A DNA stretch of 37,523 nucleotides from Desulfobacterales bacterium (GTDB taxonomy: Bacteria; Desulfobacterota; Desulfobacteria; Desulfobacterales; JARGFK01), in contig JARGFK010000039.1 of assembly GCA_029211065.1 (NCBI GenBank), forward strand, positions 1 to 37,523, in the 5' to 3' direction. Shown here one piece after another: positions 1 to 10,788 of this stretch (positions are counted from its first letter, which is position 1; every line of letters starts with the position of its first letter). The position numbers were made by a program, and so were the translations under genes. Below the pieces are notes generated by a model, which worked only from the letters and a program-made list of their open reading frames with translations, was not told the DNA's origin and did not search any database.

Positions 1-150
1 GGGAATGTGGATAAAGTCAAGTACTCGATCCATGACGCAAGAACGCCGGCGATGCTGCACGTGCTGAAATTTTTGGACAAAGCACGCGCAAAGTCGAGGT
101 TCTGGCGACAAGGCAGTATTTGGCCTCAGCGTTTTGCGATCGCAACTTGA
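1..150 (+). CDS. Possible C-terminal end of a gene entering from the left edge
   Basis: The first frame is open from base 1 to a TGA at 148-150 and would give about 49 residues rich in Lys and Arg, including a stretch FLDKARAKSRFW. No family is recognised and no start lies in the window. It may be the end of a real gene or a chance open frame. A perfect short inverted repeat (GCAAGAA, 2-nt loop, TTCTTGC at 151-166) follows the stop directly, which is weakly consistent with a gene end, but no T-tract follows it. Confidence 0.2.
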   Translation, partial: GNVDKVKYSIHDARTPAMLHVLKFLDKARAKSRFWRQGSIWPQRFAIAT

Positions 151-310
151 GCAAGAATTTTCTTGCACGATTAAATTCTGATGAAAAATCATAAGCTTAT
201 TCGAATCGATATAATCATGAATACTTCTTAAAATACTTTTTTGTGGTAGAAATTGGAGATATCGAGGTAGAAAAGAGCAACTATCGGTATATGTAAAAAT
301 GTAAACCGAG
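151..310. other. AT-rich stretch without a recognisable gene
   Basis: Apart from the small inverted repeat at 151-166 (GCAAGAA-TT-TTCTTGC), this AT-rich stretch holds no convincing reading frame. The N-terminal lobe of the hipA-like protein that follows would be expected here, but it cannot be found in any frame. Confidence 0.4.
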
Positions 311-781
311 TTGACTCAAAAAGGGTTTTATGTGCAAAATTCAGGTGCCAATTCCATAAAAAAACATTCAAATGTTCCCGGGCTGGATCTTGTAAACCTT
401 TTTGAAAGAGCCCTGCTATTTTTTGTGCTGGGTAACGGCGATGCCCATTTAAAAAATTTCTCACTTCTTAAAAAGGAAGAAGTCGGTTACTCAGTGTCAC
501 CGGCCTATGACATCGTCAACTCCAGGCTGGTACTCCCTGAAGAGAAAGAAGAAATGTATCTCAGTCTTCAGGGGAAGCGAAATAATATTTCAAAAAAGGA
601 TTTCCATGGACTATCTGAACAGTTGGGTCTGAACAGTAAACAGGTCCATAACGCTCTGGAACGATTGAGCGGGCTCAGATCTCCCATAGAGATGATGATC
701 GAGGAAAGCTTCTTAGAGGAACGATTGAGGAGCAGGTTTCTTGAGATTTTTAAAGAGAGAATGAAAAGAATTTTTGAGTAA
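311..781 (+). pseudogene. HipA-like kinase, C-terminal remnant
   Basis: The 156-residue frame matches the C-terminal half of HipA-family Ser/Thr kinases. It has the motif GNGDAHLKNFSLL with the catalytic Asp and Asn, followed by AYDIVNS with the metal-binding Asp that plays the DFG role. HipA proteins are about 400-440 residues long (about 310 in the short-form families), so the nucleotide-binding N-lobe is missing. The frame opens at a TTG with no visible ribosome-binding site. No hipB-type antitoxin lies next to it. HipA phosphorylates glutamyl-tRNA synthetase in E. coli; this fragment keeps the active-site loop but lacks the ATP-binding lobe and is most likely inactive. It is more AT-rich than the genes that follow. 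I read it as a decayed toxin-antitoxin remnant. Some short proteins annotated as HipA domain proteins do exist, so expression cannot be excluded. Confidence 0.75.
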
Positions 782-855
782 AAAAGATAGTACCGGGTAT
801 CAGCCGGGCTCAAAAACCTGAGATGTCTGACATATGTGTAAAACTAAGTTTCTCA

Positions 856-1863
856 TCATAGCTTTTGAATTTCTTCTTTCAGCAGGCAGCAGGCAATTTT
901 GTATGCAGGAGACCCGTCCGTGTTGTAGCTTAGATTGTCGGGCTGGATGATTTTGTTCATGACGCACCCCTCGGGAATATCCAACTGGAAAAGATCGCAT
1001 TCATTGATCTTGTCTGTGGGGGTGAGGCGGTCGTTGACAAATGCCAGACTGTGAACGGGAAAATCTTCACACAGGGGGCAGCGGTAAACCCTGCCGTTGG
1101 GAAAGATGAAATAGTTGTCGGCCACCTGCCCGGCGCATTCAAATGGTTCTTCGGGCGAGAGATAGACCTTGGGATATGTTGCGGTGATGCCGAGGGCGGC
1201 GGCTGCCCGGGCCGCTGCCGGAACGATGCAAAGCCATTCATCCCGGCCGATCTGCATTTTTTGCTGTGCGGGATCGGCGGCTTTCCCTCTGATGCCGATG
1301 ACCTGTATAAAAAACCGGTCAATTCCCAGTTCTTTTAACAGGTGCGGCATTTTCACAAGTTCGGCGATGTTGTCCCGGCTGACGGTGTAGATCAGGCTTG
1401 TTTTGAATCCATTGTAAACCGCCTGGCTGATTCCGGTGAGACACTGTTTATAGGAACCCGTTCCCCGAATGCGGTCATTCATCTCCTCAGTCGCGCCGTC
1501 CAGGCTGAAGCTGAAATAGTCCACGTCTTGGGGGGTTACCTTTGCAAGGATATCGTTGAACAGGTATCCATTGGTGTCGACGGTGATGGAGCGGTATCCC
1601 AGGGCCCTGGCTTTTTTGATGCAGCGCGAAAGGTCGGGATGCAGGCTGGGTTCGCCGCCCAGAAAGACCACATTGATGTCCTTGCCGGCCGAGATAAAAG
1701 CGGTTACAGTGGTTAACCATTTTTCAATGGTTTTGTAGGACAGGGTGTTTTTGCCGTGCTGGGCAGGATTGATGTAACAGTGGCGGCACTTCAGGTTGCA
1801 ACGGGTCAGGATGTGAAAGAAAACGTTGGCGGCATTCTTCGCAAAGGAAACCGTTGAGTCCAT
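856..1863 (-). CDS. Radical SAM protein with SPASM-like C-terminal cysteines
   Basis: This 335-residue protein has the radical SAM cluster motif CNLKCRHC (Cys22, Cys26, Cys29), which binds a [4Fe-4S] cluster and S-adenosylmethionine. It also has the glycine-rich FLGGEPSLHPD motif of the TIM-barrel core. The C-terminal part carries further cysteines (FECAGQ, YRCPLC, EGCVMN, ACCLL), like the SPASM or twitch domains that bind auxiliary Fe-S clusters in peptide- and protein-modifying enzymes. The substrate cannot be told from sequence. Its ATG (1861-1863) directly follows the TAA of the cyclic-nucleotide-binding gene, so the two are surely co-transcribed and probably translationally coupled. This suggests that a cyclic-nucleotide-sensing partner works with the enzyme. 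No small precursor-peptide gene was seen nearby. Confidence 0.9.
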   Translation of the reverse strand: MDSTVSFAKNAANVFFHILTRCNLKCRHCYINPAQHGKNTLSYKTIEKWLTTVTAFISAGKDINVVFLGGEPSLHPDLSRCIKKARALGYRSITVDTNGYLFNDILAKVTPQDVDYFSFSLDGATEEMNDRIRGTGSYKQCLTGISQAVYNGFKTSLIYTVSRDNIAELVKMPHLLKELGIDRFFIQVIGIRGKAADPAQQKMQIGRDEWLCIVPAAARAAAALGITATYPKVYLSPEEPFECAGQVADNYFIFPNGRVYRCPLCEDFPVHSLAFVNDRLTPTDKINECDLFQLDIPEGCVMNKIIQPDNLSYNTDGSPAYKIACCLLKEEIQKL

Positions 1864-2352
1864 TTATTGCCTGCCGGTTTCCTTTTTGATTTGAGATAAT
1901 TCATCGTTGATGACCCGCAACCGGCCGGATAAAAATTCCGCAAACATTTTGTAAAGCAGCAGCAGAAACTTGGTTCTCTGGTCCGGTGACGACAGGCTGT
2001 CCTCGCCATAGGGGTCAAATGCCAGGCAAACGGTTTTGCCCTCGGCATAGACGGAGGCTGATCGCGCCAGGCCGTCCAGCATCCTCATTTCACCGAAAAT
2101 TTCGCCGATTTTATCAATGATGGCAAGTTCCATCCCCTTTTTTTCTATGCGCACTTTGCCGGACAGCAGAAAGTAAATCCAGGTATCCTGTCCGCCTTCT
2201 TTTATGATAGGTTCTCCGTGCTCATACTCCCGAATTTTGCTCAACCGGATCAACTGGCCCAGGTACTTTGTTTCGAATTTTCGCAAAGGCGCGATGGTCA
2301 TCAGTTTCTGGATATTCTGGACGCTGTCTTTTAAGTATTTTGATTCGATCAT
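1864..2352 (-). CDS. Cyclic nucleotide-binding domain protein
   Basis: The protein has 162 residues when started at the ATG at 2350-2352, which has a strong Shine-Dalgarno (GGAGGAAAT) just upstream; a longer frame from 2397 lacks one. The middle forms a cNMP-binding beta-barrel of the CAP/EPAC type: HGEPIIKEGGQDTWIYFLLSGKVRI, then a phosphate-binding-cassette-like stretch IGEIFGEMRMLDGLARSASVYA, in which the FGEM...RSASV pattern matches the FGE...R(S/T)A signature of cAMP binders. No helix-turn-helix follows; the C-terminus is helical (about residues 120-162). It is therefore more likely a sensor or adaptor than a CRP-type transcription factor. It sits immediately before a radical SAM gene and 73 bp after purF on the same strand. 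The adenylate cyclase at 30020-31090 is a possible source of its ligand. Confidence 0.85.
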   Translation of the reverse strand: MIESKYLKDSVQNIQKLMTIAPLRKFETKYLGQLIRLSKIREYEHGEPIIKEGGQDTWIYFLLSGKVRIEKKGMELAIIDKIGEIFGEMRMLDGLARSASVYAEGKTVCLAFDPYGEDSLSSPDQRTKFLLLLYKMFAEFLSGRLRVINDELSQIKKETGRQ

Positions 2353-2425
2353 ATTTCCTCCGGGTGATAGATAGTGCCGGCGATCTGAATCGCTCAAAGC
2401 AATTCAGTTGATTATAATAAAATTG

Positions 2426-3835
2426 CTAACATCTTTCAAGGCAATCCTTGGATAACAGTTCGTAAAATTCTACCGGATAACAGCCGTCAAAGCAAGCTTT
2501 ACAGAAGTTATATTCCGGATCTTCAACGCCGGTTGCCTGGAGAAGCCCGGGAAGGCTTAGATAATAGAGCGAATCCAGACCCAGAAAATCACGCAGTTCC
2601 TCAACCGACATGCGGGCGGCAATCAACTCTCCTTTCGTGGAAAAATCGATTCCGTAGTGACAGGGAAATCGGTGTGGGGGGCCGCTGACGCGCATATGGA
2701 CCCGTCCGATCCCCAGTTCACGCAAGGCTTTGACGCGTGTTTTGGCGGTGGTCCCCCGGATGATGGAGTCTTCAATGATGATGATGTCTTTACCTTTCAA
2801 CAATTCCTTAACCGGATTCAATTTGATGCGGACGCTGAAGTCCCGCATGCTCTGGGTCGGCTGGATAAACGTGCGCCCGACGTAATGATTTCGGATCATG
2901 CCCATTTCAAACGGAATCCCGGAAGCCTCGGAGTAACCGAGGGCGGCATATGTACCGGAGTCGGGAAACGGCATGACCAGGTCGGCCGATACCGGGGCTT
3001 CTTTGGCGAGCTGGCGACCGTGCTCTTTTCGGGTCAGGTAGACATTTTTGCCGAAAATGGTGCTGTCCGGGCGGGCAAAATAGATGTATTCAAAGATACA
3101 AAACGTTTTGCGGGAAGGGGTTTGCGGCCGGATGCTTTTTACGCCGTCTTTACCGATGATAACGATTTCGCCGGGATCGATTTCCCGCACGAATTCGGCC
3201 TGTACCAGGTCCAGGGCACAGGATTCCGAGGCCAGCACATAATGACCGTTCAGTTTTCCCAGGCACAGCGGCCTGAAAACGTGGGGATCCTTAATTCCGA
3301 TAACTTCGCCGTTGCTGGTCAGAACGACAAATGAGAAGGCGCCTTTTAATTTTGCGACACTCTCAACAACAGCCTGTTCAAACCCGAATTTTAAATTTTT
3401 GACAAAAAGGTGCAGAAAAATCTCGCTGTCCATGGTGGTCTGAAAGATGGAACCGGAGCTTTCCAGCTCATCTTTCAATGTGGGCGCATTGACTATATTG
3501 CCGTTATGGGCCACGGCGTATGACCGCTGACTGTGGTGCACCACAAACGGCTGGGCATTAAAAAGGAGCGAGCTTCCGGTGGTGGAATAGCGAACATGGC
3601 CGATGGCGCTCCCGCCTTTAAGTTGCGCCAGGTGGGCATCGTCAAAAACCTCCGGCACCAGCCCCATCCCTTTATGTGATGTCATATGTTTGTCCCGGGC
3701 AACGGCAATGCCGGCACTTTCCTGCCCCCTGTGCTGCAGGGCGTACAACCCGAAATAAGTCAGCCTGGCGGCTTCGGGGTGATCATAGATGCCGAACAGG
3801 CCGCAGGCCTCGCGCGGCTTTTCTGAAGATATCAT
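2426..3835 (-). CDS. purF: Amidophosphoribosyltransferase (PurF)
   Basis: PurF catalyses the first step of de novo purine synthesis, making 5-phosphoribosylamine from PRPP and glutamine in the cytoplasm. The protein has 469 residues. A ten-residue propeptide precedes Cys11 ([11 protein letters not shown]), the N-terminal nucleophile exposed by processing. The class II glutaminase domain (about 11-240) has LQHRGQES and VAHNGNI. The PRPP-binding loop [17 protein letters not shown] marks the phosphoribosyltransferase domain. Cysteines at [15 protein letters not shown] and FCKAC match the four ligands of the [4Fe-4S] cluster in Bacillus-type PurF, so this is the oxygen-sensitive, propeptide-bearing type. 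Its ATG overlaps the carB stop by four bases (ATGA). That places a purine gene directly in the pyrimidine/arginine carAB operon. Confidence 0.97.
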   Translation of the reverse strand: MISSEKPREACGLFGIYDHPEAARLTYFGLYALQHRGQESAGIAVARDKHMTSHKGMGLVPEVFDDAHLAQLKGGSAIGHVRYSTTGSSLLFNAQPFVVHHSQRSYAVAHNGNIVNAPTLKDELESSGSIFQTTMDSEIFLHLFVKNLKFGFEQAVVESVAKLKGAFSFVVLTSNGEVIGIKDPHVFRPLCLGKLNGHYVLASESCALDLVQAEFVREIDPGEIVIIGKDGVKSIRPQTPSRKTFCIFEYIYFARPDSTIFGKNVYLTRKEHGRQLAKEAPVSADLVMPFPDSGTYAALGYSEASGIPFEMGMIRNHYVGRTFIQPTQSMRDFSVRIKLNPVKELLKGKDIIIIEDSIIRGTTAKTRVKALRELGIGRVHMRVSGPPHRFPCHYGIDFSTKGELIAARMSVEELRDFLGLDSLYYLSLPGLLQATGVEDPEYNFCKACFDGCYPVEFYELLSKDCLERC

Positions 3836-6800
3836 TGGACGTGATACTCCTGTATGGGTTTAACCGAAAGGCGCTGTTCCTTTAAAGCTGAAATTCCCTT
3901 GCACATGGCCATGGCGCCGGCAATGGTGGTGGTATAGGGGATGTTGAACTGGACGGCCGCGCGCCGGATCAGATAACCGTCACGCCGGGGCGTGTCGCCA
4001 AGGCCGGTGTTGATAACAAACTGAATTTTTCCGTTTTTAATGGCATCGACAACATGCGGCCGGCCCAGAGAAACCTTGTTGATGACGCTGTTGGGAATTC
4101 CCTGTGATTCCAGAAACGCGTGGGTCCCGTCGGTTGCGATGATATCGAAACCCATTTGATGAAACTGGGCCGCCACCGGCAGGGCCGATTTTTTGTCCGC
4201 TTCTTTGACGCTGATAAAAACCGTTCCGCTCAGGGGCAGATTCTGGCCGGCGCCGAGCTGGGCCTTGGCGTAGGCGGCCCCAAAGACCGTATCAATGCCC
4301 ATTACTTCTCCGGTCGATTTCATCTCCGGCCCCAGCAGGGTATCGACACCGGGAAAGCGGTTAAAGGGAAGCACCGCCTCCTTGACCGAAACATGGGCGG
4401 GGATGATTTCCTTGGTGAGGCCGAGCTGCCGGAGACTGCGGCCGAGCATGACCTTGGTTGCCAGCTTTGCAAAGGGCACGCCGGTTGCCTTGCTGACAAA
4501 GGGAATGGTTCGGGATGCCCGCGGATTAACCTCCAGGACGAACAGCCGGTTTCCTTTAATGGCGTATTGAACGTTCATGAGCCCCACCACTTGGAGTTCT
4601 GCCGCCATGGCTTTGGTAGCGGCAGCAATGGCAGCGAGCATCTCTTTGCCGATGCTGTATGGCGGGAGCACGCAGGCGGAATCTCCGGAATGGACACCGG
4701 CAGCTTCGATATGTTCCATGATTCCGGCGATGATGGTGGTGGTTCCATCCGAGATGGCATCAACGTCCACTTCCAGCGCGTCTTCAAGAAATTTGTCGAT
4801 CAGGACCGGGTGTTCCGGCGACGCCAGGATGGCCAGCCGGGTAAAATTTTCCAGCTCCTTGGGTTGGTAAACGATTTTCATGGCCCGGCCGCCCAGGACA
4901 TAGGAAGGCCGGACGATCACCGGGTAGCCGATTTTCTCAGCGACAGTGCAGGCCCCCGCCACATTCAGGGCCGTGCCGTTGGCCGGTTGGACCAGGCCCA
5001 GTTTTTTCAACATGGCTTGGAAGTGTTCCCGGTCTTCGGCCCGGTCAATGCTTTCCGGCTGCGTGCCTAGAATCGGCACGCCCGCCCTATACAGGGGGAC
5101 GGACAGGTTCAGCGGGGTCTGGCCGCCGAATTGCACGATGACCCCCAGGGGCTTTTCCATCTCAACGATATGCAGGACGTCTTCTTTGGTCAGCGGTTCA
5201 AAATAAAGCTTGTCGGAGGTGTCATAATCCGTGCTGACCGTCTCCGGATTGCTGTTTACCATGATGCTTTCGACGCCCTCTTCACGCAGGGCAAAGGAAG
5301 CGTGCACGCAGCAGTAGTCAAACTCGATGCCCTGGCCGATGCGGTTGGGACCGCCGCCCAGGATGATCACTTTTTTCTTGTGGGAAAGCCGGGCTTCGTT
5401 TTCAGTTTCATAGGTTGAGTAGTAATACGGCGTGGCCGCCCTAAATTCTGCGGCGCAGGTGTCCACCAGTTTGTAGGTGGGCGCTATGTTCTGCTCCCGG
5501 CGGAGTTTTTTGATGCTGTCTTCGGTCACCCCTTTAAGATACGCCAGTTGAATATCTGAAAAACCGAAAGTTTTGGCCTTTCTCAGGAGGGGCGTCGGCA
5601 GATCGCCGGTGGCTGCGGCGATTTGTTTTTCCAGTTCCAAGATCTGCTGAAGTTGATGGAGAAACCAGGGGTCGATGTGCGTCAGTTGATGGATCGATTC
5701 AATCGTCATTCCCTTCAACAGGGCGTAGCGCAGGAAAAAAATCCGCTGGGAGTTGGGGGTCGCCAGCTTTTGTTCGATCTCCGGAAGGGTCAGGCCGTTC
5801 TCGCCCGGCTGAGACAGGTCAACTTCCGGGGTAAGATCCTTTCCATCGCCGCCAAAACCAAATCGGCCGATTTCAAGGGAACGCAGCCCTTTTTGCATGG
5901 CCTCTTTAAAGGTCCGGCCGATGGCCATGGTTTCCCCCACGGATTTCATGGCGGTTGTCAGATAGTCTTTGGTTTCCGGGAATTTTTCAAAAGTCCAGCG
6001 CGGAATTTTGACGACGCAGTAATCGAGGGTCGGTTCAAAAGAAGCCAGGGTTTCACCGGTGATGTCATTGGGGATTTCATCCAGGGTATAGCCCACCGCC
6101 AGCTTGGCCGCGATTTTGGCAATGGGAAAACCGGTGGCCTTGGATGCCAGGGCGGAGCTGCGGGACACCCGGGGGTTCATTTCAATAACAATCATTTCCC
6201 CATTTTTAGGGTTGACGGCGAACTGTACATTGGATCCGCCGGTATCAACCCCGATTTCGCGCATAATGGCAATGGTGGCATCGCGCATGGCCTGGTATTC
6301 ACGGTCGCTGAGGGTCTGGGCCGGGGCCACGGTAATGCTGTCGCCGGTGTGAACCCCCATGGGGTCCATATTTTCAATGGAGCAGATGATGACCACGTTG
6401 TCATTGTGGTCCCGCATCACTTCCAGCTCATATTCTTTCCAGCCGATAACCGACTCCTCCAGCATGACCTGGTTGATGAGGCTGGCGTCCAGGCCGGACT
6501 TGGCGATTTCGAGCAATTCTTCGGGATTATAGGCGATCCCGCCGCCGGTGCCGCCCAGGGTGAAGCTCGGTCGTACGATGAGGGGGTAGCCGATCTCATC
6601 GGCAGCCGCCGGCGCGGCGTTCAGGTCCGTGACGATAACGCTGTGGGGAACCCGCAGACCGATTCTTGCCATGGCTGCGCGAAAAAGATCCCGGTCCTCG
6701 GCTTTCTGGATGGCGTCAAGGGAGGCACCGATCATTTCAACCCCGTATTTATCGAGAACCCCCATTTTTGCCACCTTCACGGCCGTGTTGAGACCGGTTT

Positions 6801-7077
6801 GGCCGCCCAGGGTGGGCAGCAGCGCGTCCGGCCGCTCCTTTTCGATAATCATGGCAACGGATTCGGGGGTTACGGGTTCGATATAGGTTCGATCCGCCAT
6901 TTCCGGGTCGGTCATGATGGTGGCGGGATTGCTGTTGAGCAGCACGACCTTGAAGCCTTCTTCGCGCAGGGCTTTACACGCCTGGGTGCCGGAATAGTCA
7001 AATTCGCAGGCTTGGCCGATGATGATGGGGCCGGCGCCGATGATCAGGATCTTATGTAAATCGGAACGTTTAGGCAT
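3832..7077 (-). CDS. carB: Carbamoyl-phosphate synthase large subunit (CarB)
   Basis: CarB makes carbamoyl phosphate from bicarbonate, ATP and ammonia channelled from CarA, feeding pyrimidine and arginine synthesis. At 1081 residues it has the normal length. The two homologous halves are both visible: the first begins [21 protein letters not shown] with an ATP-grasp domain around 128-400, and the second begins [21 protein letters not shown] with an ATP-grasp domain around 680-930. The C-terminal MGS-like allosteric domain (about 940-1070) contains [15 protein letters not shown] and [20 protein letters not shown]. The start codon lies inside the 3' end of carA (8-base overlap) and the stop overlaps the purF start by 4 bases. 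This indicates tight translational coupling in a carA-carB-purF operon. No frameshift or missing motif was seen. Confidence 0.98.
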   Translation of the reverse strand: MPKRSDLHKILIIGAGPIIIGQACEFDYSGTQACKALREEGFKVVLLNSNPATIMTDPEMADRTYIEPVTPESVAMIIEKERPDALLPTLGGQTGLNTAVKVAKMGVLDKYGVEMIGASLDAIQKAEDRDLFRAAMARIGLRVPHSVIVTDLNAAPAAADEIGYPLIVRPSFTLGGTGGGIAYNPEELLEIAKSGLDASLINQVMLEESVIGWKEYELEVMRDHNDNVVIICSIENMDPMGVHTGDSITVAPAQTLSDREYQAMRDATIAIMREIGVDTGGSNVQFAVNPKNGEMIVIEMNPRVSRSSALASKATGFPIAKIAAKLAVGYTLDEIPNDITGETLASFEPTLDYCVVKIPRWTFEKFPETKDYLTTAMKSVGETMAIGRTFKEAMQKGLRSLEIGRFGFGGDGKDLTPEVDLSQPGENGLTLPEIEQKLATPNSQRIFFLRYALLKGMTIESIHQLTHIDPWFLHQLQQILELEKQIAAATGDLPTPLLRKAKTFGFSDIQLAYLKGVTEDSIKKLRREQNIAPTYKLVDTCAAEFRAATPYYYSTYETENEARLSHKKKVIILGGGPNRIGQGIEFDYCCVHASFALREEGVESIMVNSNPETVSTDYDTSDKLYFEPLTKEDVLHIVEMEKPLGVIVQFGGQTPLNLSVPLYRAGVPILGTQPESIDRAEDREHFQAMLKKLGLVQPANGTALNVAGACTVAEKIGYPVIVRPSYVLGGRAMKIVYQPKELENFTRLAILASPEHPVLIDKFLEDALEVDVDAISDGTTTIIAGIMEHIEAAGVHSGDSACVLPPYSIGKEMLAAIAAATKAMAAELQVVGLMNVQYAIKGNRLFVLEVNPRASRTIPFVSKATGVPFAKLATKVMLGRSLRQLGLTKEIIPAHVSVKEAVLPFNRFPGVDTLLGPEMKSTGEVMGIDTVFGAAYAKAQLGAGQNLPLSGTVFISVKEADKKSALPVAAQFHQMGFDIIATDGTHAFLESQGIPNSVINKVSLGRPHVVDAIKNGKIQFVINTGLGDTPRRDGYLIRRAAVQFNIPYTTTIAGAMAMCKGISALKEQRLSVKPIQEYHVQ

Positions 7078-8209
7078 TTTTATCCATCATTTTAGCAAAA
7101 TCATCAAACAGGTATTTGGCGTCATTGGGTCCGGGAGAAGCTTCCGGGTGGTATTGCACGGTGAAAATCGGAAGCGTGCGATGCCGGAATCCCTCCAGGG
7201 TGTTGTCATTCAGATTGATATGGGTGATCTCGATATCTTTTTCCGGAAGGCTGTTTTGATCAACGGCAAAACCATGGTTTTGAGAGGTTATCTCAACGCG
7301 GCCGGTGAGAAGGTTTTTGACCGGCTGGTTGGCGCCGCGATGCCCGAATTTTAGTTTATAAGTTGTGCCGCCCAGGGCAAGCCCCAGCAATTGAATCCCC
7401 AGACAGATGCCGAAAAGGGGGCGATAATCCAACAGGGCCTTAATGGTGTCGATGGCATAACCAATCGGTTCCGGGTCGCCGGGACCGTTTGACAGGAAGA
7501 TGCCGTCCGGCGCCATGGCCCTGATCGCCTCCGGGCCGGTGGCGGCCGGTACCACCACAATTTCACAGCCGACGGATTCCAGGGAGCGTAAAATGTTATA
7601 CTTGACGCCAAAATCAAATGCGGCCACCGCGTACTTTGCCTTGCGCCGGCGCCAGATGTTTTTGTCGAGGGGGGGTTGGGCGGTAATCGCAACGGGTTTT
7701 CCGTCCTCCCAATAGTAAGGCCCGGGGGTGGTCACCACGCTGGCGAGATCCTGCCCCGCCATTGCCGGGATTCTTTTGGCCCTGAGAACAAGGGATTCAG
7801 GATCCAGGTCCTGGGTTGATATAACCGCCCGCATGGCCCCTGCGGTACGAATATGCCGCGTCAAGGCCCGGGTGTCGAACGCTTCGACGCCCAGGATTTT
7901 CTGGGCGGCCAGGTAATCGGCCAGGGAAGCGGTCGCTCTGAAATTGCTGTAAAACGGCTGGTATTCCCGGACCAGAAAAGCGGATACCTGTATCCGGTCG
8001 GATTCAACATCTTCCGGGTTTACACCGTAATTGCCCACCAGGGGATAGGTCATGGTGACCATCTGTCCCCGGTAGGATGGGTCGGTGAGCACTTCCTGGT
8101 ATCCGGACATGCCGGTGTTGAATACGACCTCTCCGGAAGCCTCCCCGGGTCCGGTAAAGGACCGGCAGGGATAGGTGCGTCCATCTTCAAGGGCGAGTAG
8201 TGCATCCAT
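7070..8209 (-). CDS. carA: Carbamoyl-phosphate synthase small subunit (CarA)
   Basis: CarA is the glutamine amidotransferase subunit that supplies ammonia to CarB. I place the start at the ATG at 8207-8209 ([10 protein letters not shown]), giving 379 residues, the usual size. It has a GGAG about 11 bases upstream and fits the conserved N-terminus; a GTG at 8245 in the same frame has no ribosome-binding site. The class I glutaminase motif [11 protein letters not shown] holds the nucleophile at residue 269, the same number as in E. coli CarA. The His/Glu of the triad appear in [11 protein letters not shown] near the C-terminus. The residue after CLG is Ile rather than the common His, which the family tolerates. 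It is the first gene of the operon. The 270 bp upstream is filled with a degenerate inverted repeat, and no promoter was recognised there. Confidence 0.97.
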   Translation of the reverse strand: MDALLALEDGRTYPCRSFTGPGEASGEVVFNTGMSGYQEVLTDPSYRGQMVTMTYPLVGNYGVNPEDVESDRIQVSAFLVREYQPFYSNFRATASLADYLAAQKILGVEAFDTRALTRHIRTAGAMRAVISTQDLDPESLVLRAKRIPAMAGQDLASVVTTPGPYYWEDGKPVAITAQPPLDKNIWRRRKAKYAVAAFDFGVKYNILRSLESVGCEIVVVPAATGPEAIRAMAPDGIFLSNGPGDPEPIGYAIDTIKALLDYRPLFGICLGIQLLGLALGGTTYKLKFGHRGANQPVKNLLTGRVEITSQNHGFAVDQNSLPEKDIEITHINLNDNTLEGFRHRTLPIFTVQYHPEASPGPNDAKYLFDDFAKMMDKNA

Positions 8210-8261
8210 TGTTTTTAAAGCTCCAGGGCCGAAGAGACCAGTCACATTCTAAGCCTGTTGG

Positions 8262-8440
8262 GCAGAATTTGCGTAAAATTCGAAATCCGAATATCGAAAT
8301 TCGAAACAAATTTGAATACCAAATGCTCTAAAATAGTATTCGTGTTTTTCAGCTGCCTAATTGTTTGGACCATTTGAATTTTGGTTATTCGGTATTGTTT
8401 CGTACTTCGGATTTCGTGCTTCGGATTTCGCACCATTGCG
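8262..8440. repeat. Degenerate intergenic inverted repeat built on GAAATCCGAA-type units
   Basis: The left arm (about 8270-8325) reads as repeated CGAAATCCGAA / CGAAATTCGAA units ending in AAACAAATTTGAATACC. The right arm (about 8378-8432) carries the reverse complement of the same units (CTTCGGATTTCG twice, then GGTATTGTTTCG). The element fills the space between carA and the gltB-like fragment. Frames read through it give low-complexity peptides and are not genes. Similar, more diverged sequence lies at 16500-16660. Confidence 0.7.
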
Positions 8441-8478
8441 ATTCATGAGTCCAAATCTTTTGATTTCCAGGCATAACT

Positions 8479-10788
8479 TTAAAGGATTGACCTTAAGTCC
8501 ATATCTTCAAACTCTTCCTGCCAGTCCGTTCCGTATTCTTCGGAGGCCGTCGATTCCATTGCCAGAACATCCAGCTTGACGGCTTGTACTTTACGATAAA
8601 CGTCGCTATATTGCCGAATTTTGCCGGCGACTGTCAACAGATCATTTTGGATTGAAATGCCGAACAGTTTTTCATTTTCCTCTAAATAAGGCAGAATCAG
8701 GTTCCAGTCGGCGGGGGTTAAATTGACAATTTCGCCGCCGTTTAACTGGTTGTCCACCACCTTTCGATGGGGATCGCGGATATAAATAGCGCCCCCCGAA
8801 GCCAGTGAAAAAAGGTTGGATCCGGGATAGGGGGCTTGCTGCTCCCGCAGGGCGCCGTCTTCACTAAACTCCATGCCGTTTAAGATCACAAATCCGCCGC
8901 CTTTGAGGGGATCGCCGGCCATGAAGGATTCGGCCAGATAATCGAGGCAGGTACCGTTGATGACCACCCGCGGGCGGCCGACCGCATTGATCAGGGGGCG
9001 GCCGGCGGCATTTCCCATCACAAAAACCGTGCCGCCCTTGGCGCCGTACATGAACGTCTGGCCCACGTCGCCATAAACAACCAGTCGGCCGCTTTTCATG
9101 ATCTGCCCCAGCTGGTCCTGGCCGTTGCCATGAACCATTATTTGGGGTCCGTCGATTCCGGAAGCCAGGTAATCCCCGGAGCTGTCATAGACATCCATGC
9201 GGACGTCGTCTGCTTTTTCCCCCAGGCCGCAGCCGCAGAAGCGCTGCCCCCTGTAACCGTAAAGGATAAATTGTCGCCAGCCCAGCCCGTAAGCCGCACA
9301 AATCAGCCGGGAGTCGCATTCTTCCCCCTCCGGCGGGAATTTAGCTGCGTCAAGGACCAGGATTTTTTCAACTCCGCGAGGTGCGCGCAAGGTGTTGCGG
9401 GTCTTCCAGTCAATATGCCGATAGCTGCCCGCGCCGGTATCCTTCAGCGGGGGTGATGCATTGAAAATGGCGGTCAGGCTGTCCCGCAGGATTCGCAGAA
9501 CCGAGCTGCGTTTCAGGTTGCCGGTGGGGTATCGTCTGTCGTTGAGGAATGTGAGGGCGGCGATGGCTTTCGCTTTGTTTTCGTCGCTGATTTCGGCCTG
9601 TTTTTCCAGTTCCCGGCAGAAATATGTCAGCGTGTTAAAATCCCAGCCGGACAGCTGCCTGCTGCAATTCTGTATAAAAGCGGACAGGTCCGGGGCCGCA
9701 AAGCCGGCTTTAACCGAACCGGAGATTTCTTCGGCTTTATCGGGTGCGGAAATTTGGGGGGTATATTTATAAAACAGTTGGTCCTGCAGGGTCTCCACCG
9801 CTTCGCCGAATTTGTTGGTGCAGGTGAGCTTTTTAGAGCCGTCGCCCTTACCGGCATCTGCCACCGTGAACAAAAAGGCCCCGCCGTCTGCGGCACTGCC
9901 GCCCCGGGCGTTCCAGTATTTATCGGCAATGGGGCTGAAACGGGGGTCTTCCGCCGCCAGGTTTTGCAGGGTGGCATCGATGGCCTGCTTTTCGGAACAG
10001 ATCAGGCCGATCTGCACGCCGTCTCCTTCCTGCAAGGCAAACACCTGGGGCCTCAGCATGGCCGTATCGGTAATGCCGATGAGCTGAAAAAAGTTCTCAT
10101 AGGGATTGTTGCGGGCGATAATGAATAACCAGGGACCGTCAGGCGATCCATGGACGTGGTGGGACTGGATCTGCCGATAGACCTGCTGCCTGTCCGCCGG
10201 GAGCAGGTCAAAATCATGCTCGCTGGTGGGGGTCATGGCTTCAATGATGTATTCGATGGGGTATTCAAAGGTCCGGTTCAACAGGTCCAGCAGCAGGACC
10301 GACACTTCGGTGTCGGTGAGAAACTGGGGGAAAATATTATTTTGCTTCAGATATTCCGCAACCGCATGGTAGTTTGCAAAATCGCCGTTGTGGACCAGGG
10401 CTTCGTCCATTCCGATAAACGGATGGGCGCCGCCGGGATGCCAGACGCGTCCTTTGGTGGGATAGCGCTGGTGCGCAATCCAGCCGTGCGCTTTAAAATC
10501 TTCTAAAAGATAATACTGCGCCACCTGTTCGGCATAACCGACAATTTTAAGAATCATGATGTTGCGGCCGTGCGAAAGGACAAACGCTTTTTGGTCCCCC
10601 AGCGAGGCATAAAACTTCTGATTCAGCTTAAAGGAGTTCTGGTAGATGAATTCATCCTCAGCCTTGCGCGGGTCCATATCCGCCAGACCGTTTTCAGCGA
10701 TAAAGCGGTCCAGCACATCTTTTTTTACCCTGACAAAATAGCGCCAGACATCGGGGGGCTTGACCTCCAGTCCGTCAATGTCACGGTA
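8479..10788 (-). pseudogene. Glutamate-synthase-like protein: class II amidotransferase plus GXGXG domain, 5'-truncated
   Basis: The frame stays open for about 768 codons up to a TGA at 10789-10791 and matches a fused glutaminase/GXGXG glutamate synthase alpha-subunit-like protein. The amidotransferase part has WIAHQRYPTKG, HPFIGMDEALVHNGDFANY and TDTEV. The GXGXG beta-helix domain (about residues 500-670) has VHGNGQDQLGQIMKSG, VYGDVGQTFMYGAKGG and MGNAAGRPLINAVG. The N-terminal catalytic Cys and the first part of the glutaminase domain are absent. Codons upstream of the first internal start (10716, a GTG) still read like family sequence (DVWRYFVRVKKD), so that start is an artefact of truncation. 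At about 10788 the sequence switches directly into a 5'-truncated glutamine synthetase on the other strand. Without the nucleophile, glutaminase activity is not expected. The central FMN synthase domain of classical GltB is not part of this protein. Confidence 0.85.

Noticed and set aside
5623-7059. A 478-codon plus-strand open frame
   Set aside because: It lies antisense to carB and has the His/Gly/Asp-rich composition of a codon shadow. carB is certain. The same applies to the plus-strand frame at 4120-5070.
8242-8436. A small minus-strand protein upstream of carA
   Set aside because: The peptide is low-complexity and is read through an inverted intergenic repeat; it has no ribosome-binding site.
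10714-10716. GTG at 10716 as a true start of the amidotransferase
   Set aside because: Family-like sequence continues upstream of it to 10788, so the start is only the first usable codon inside a truncated gene.
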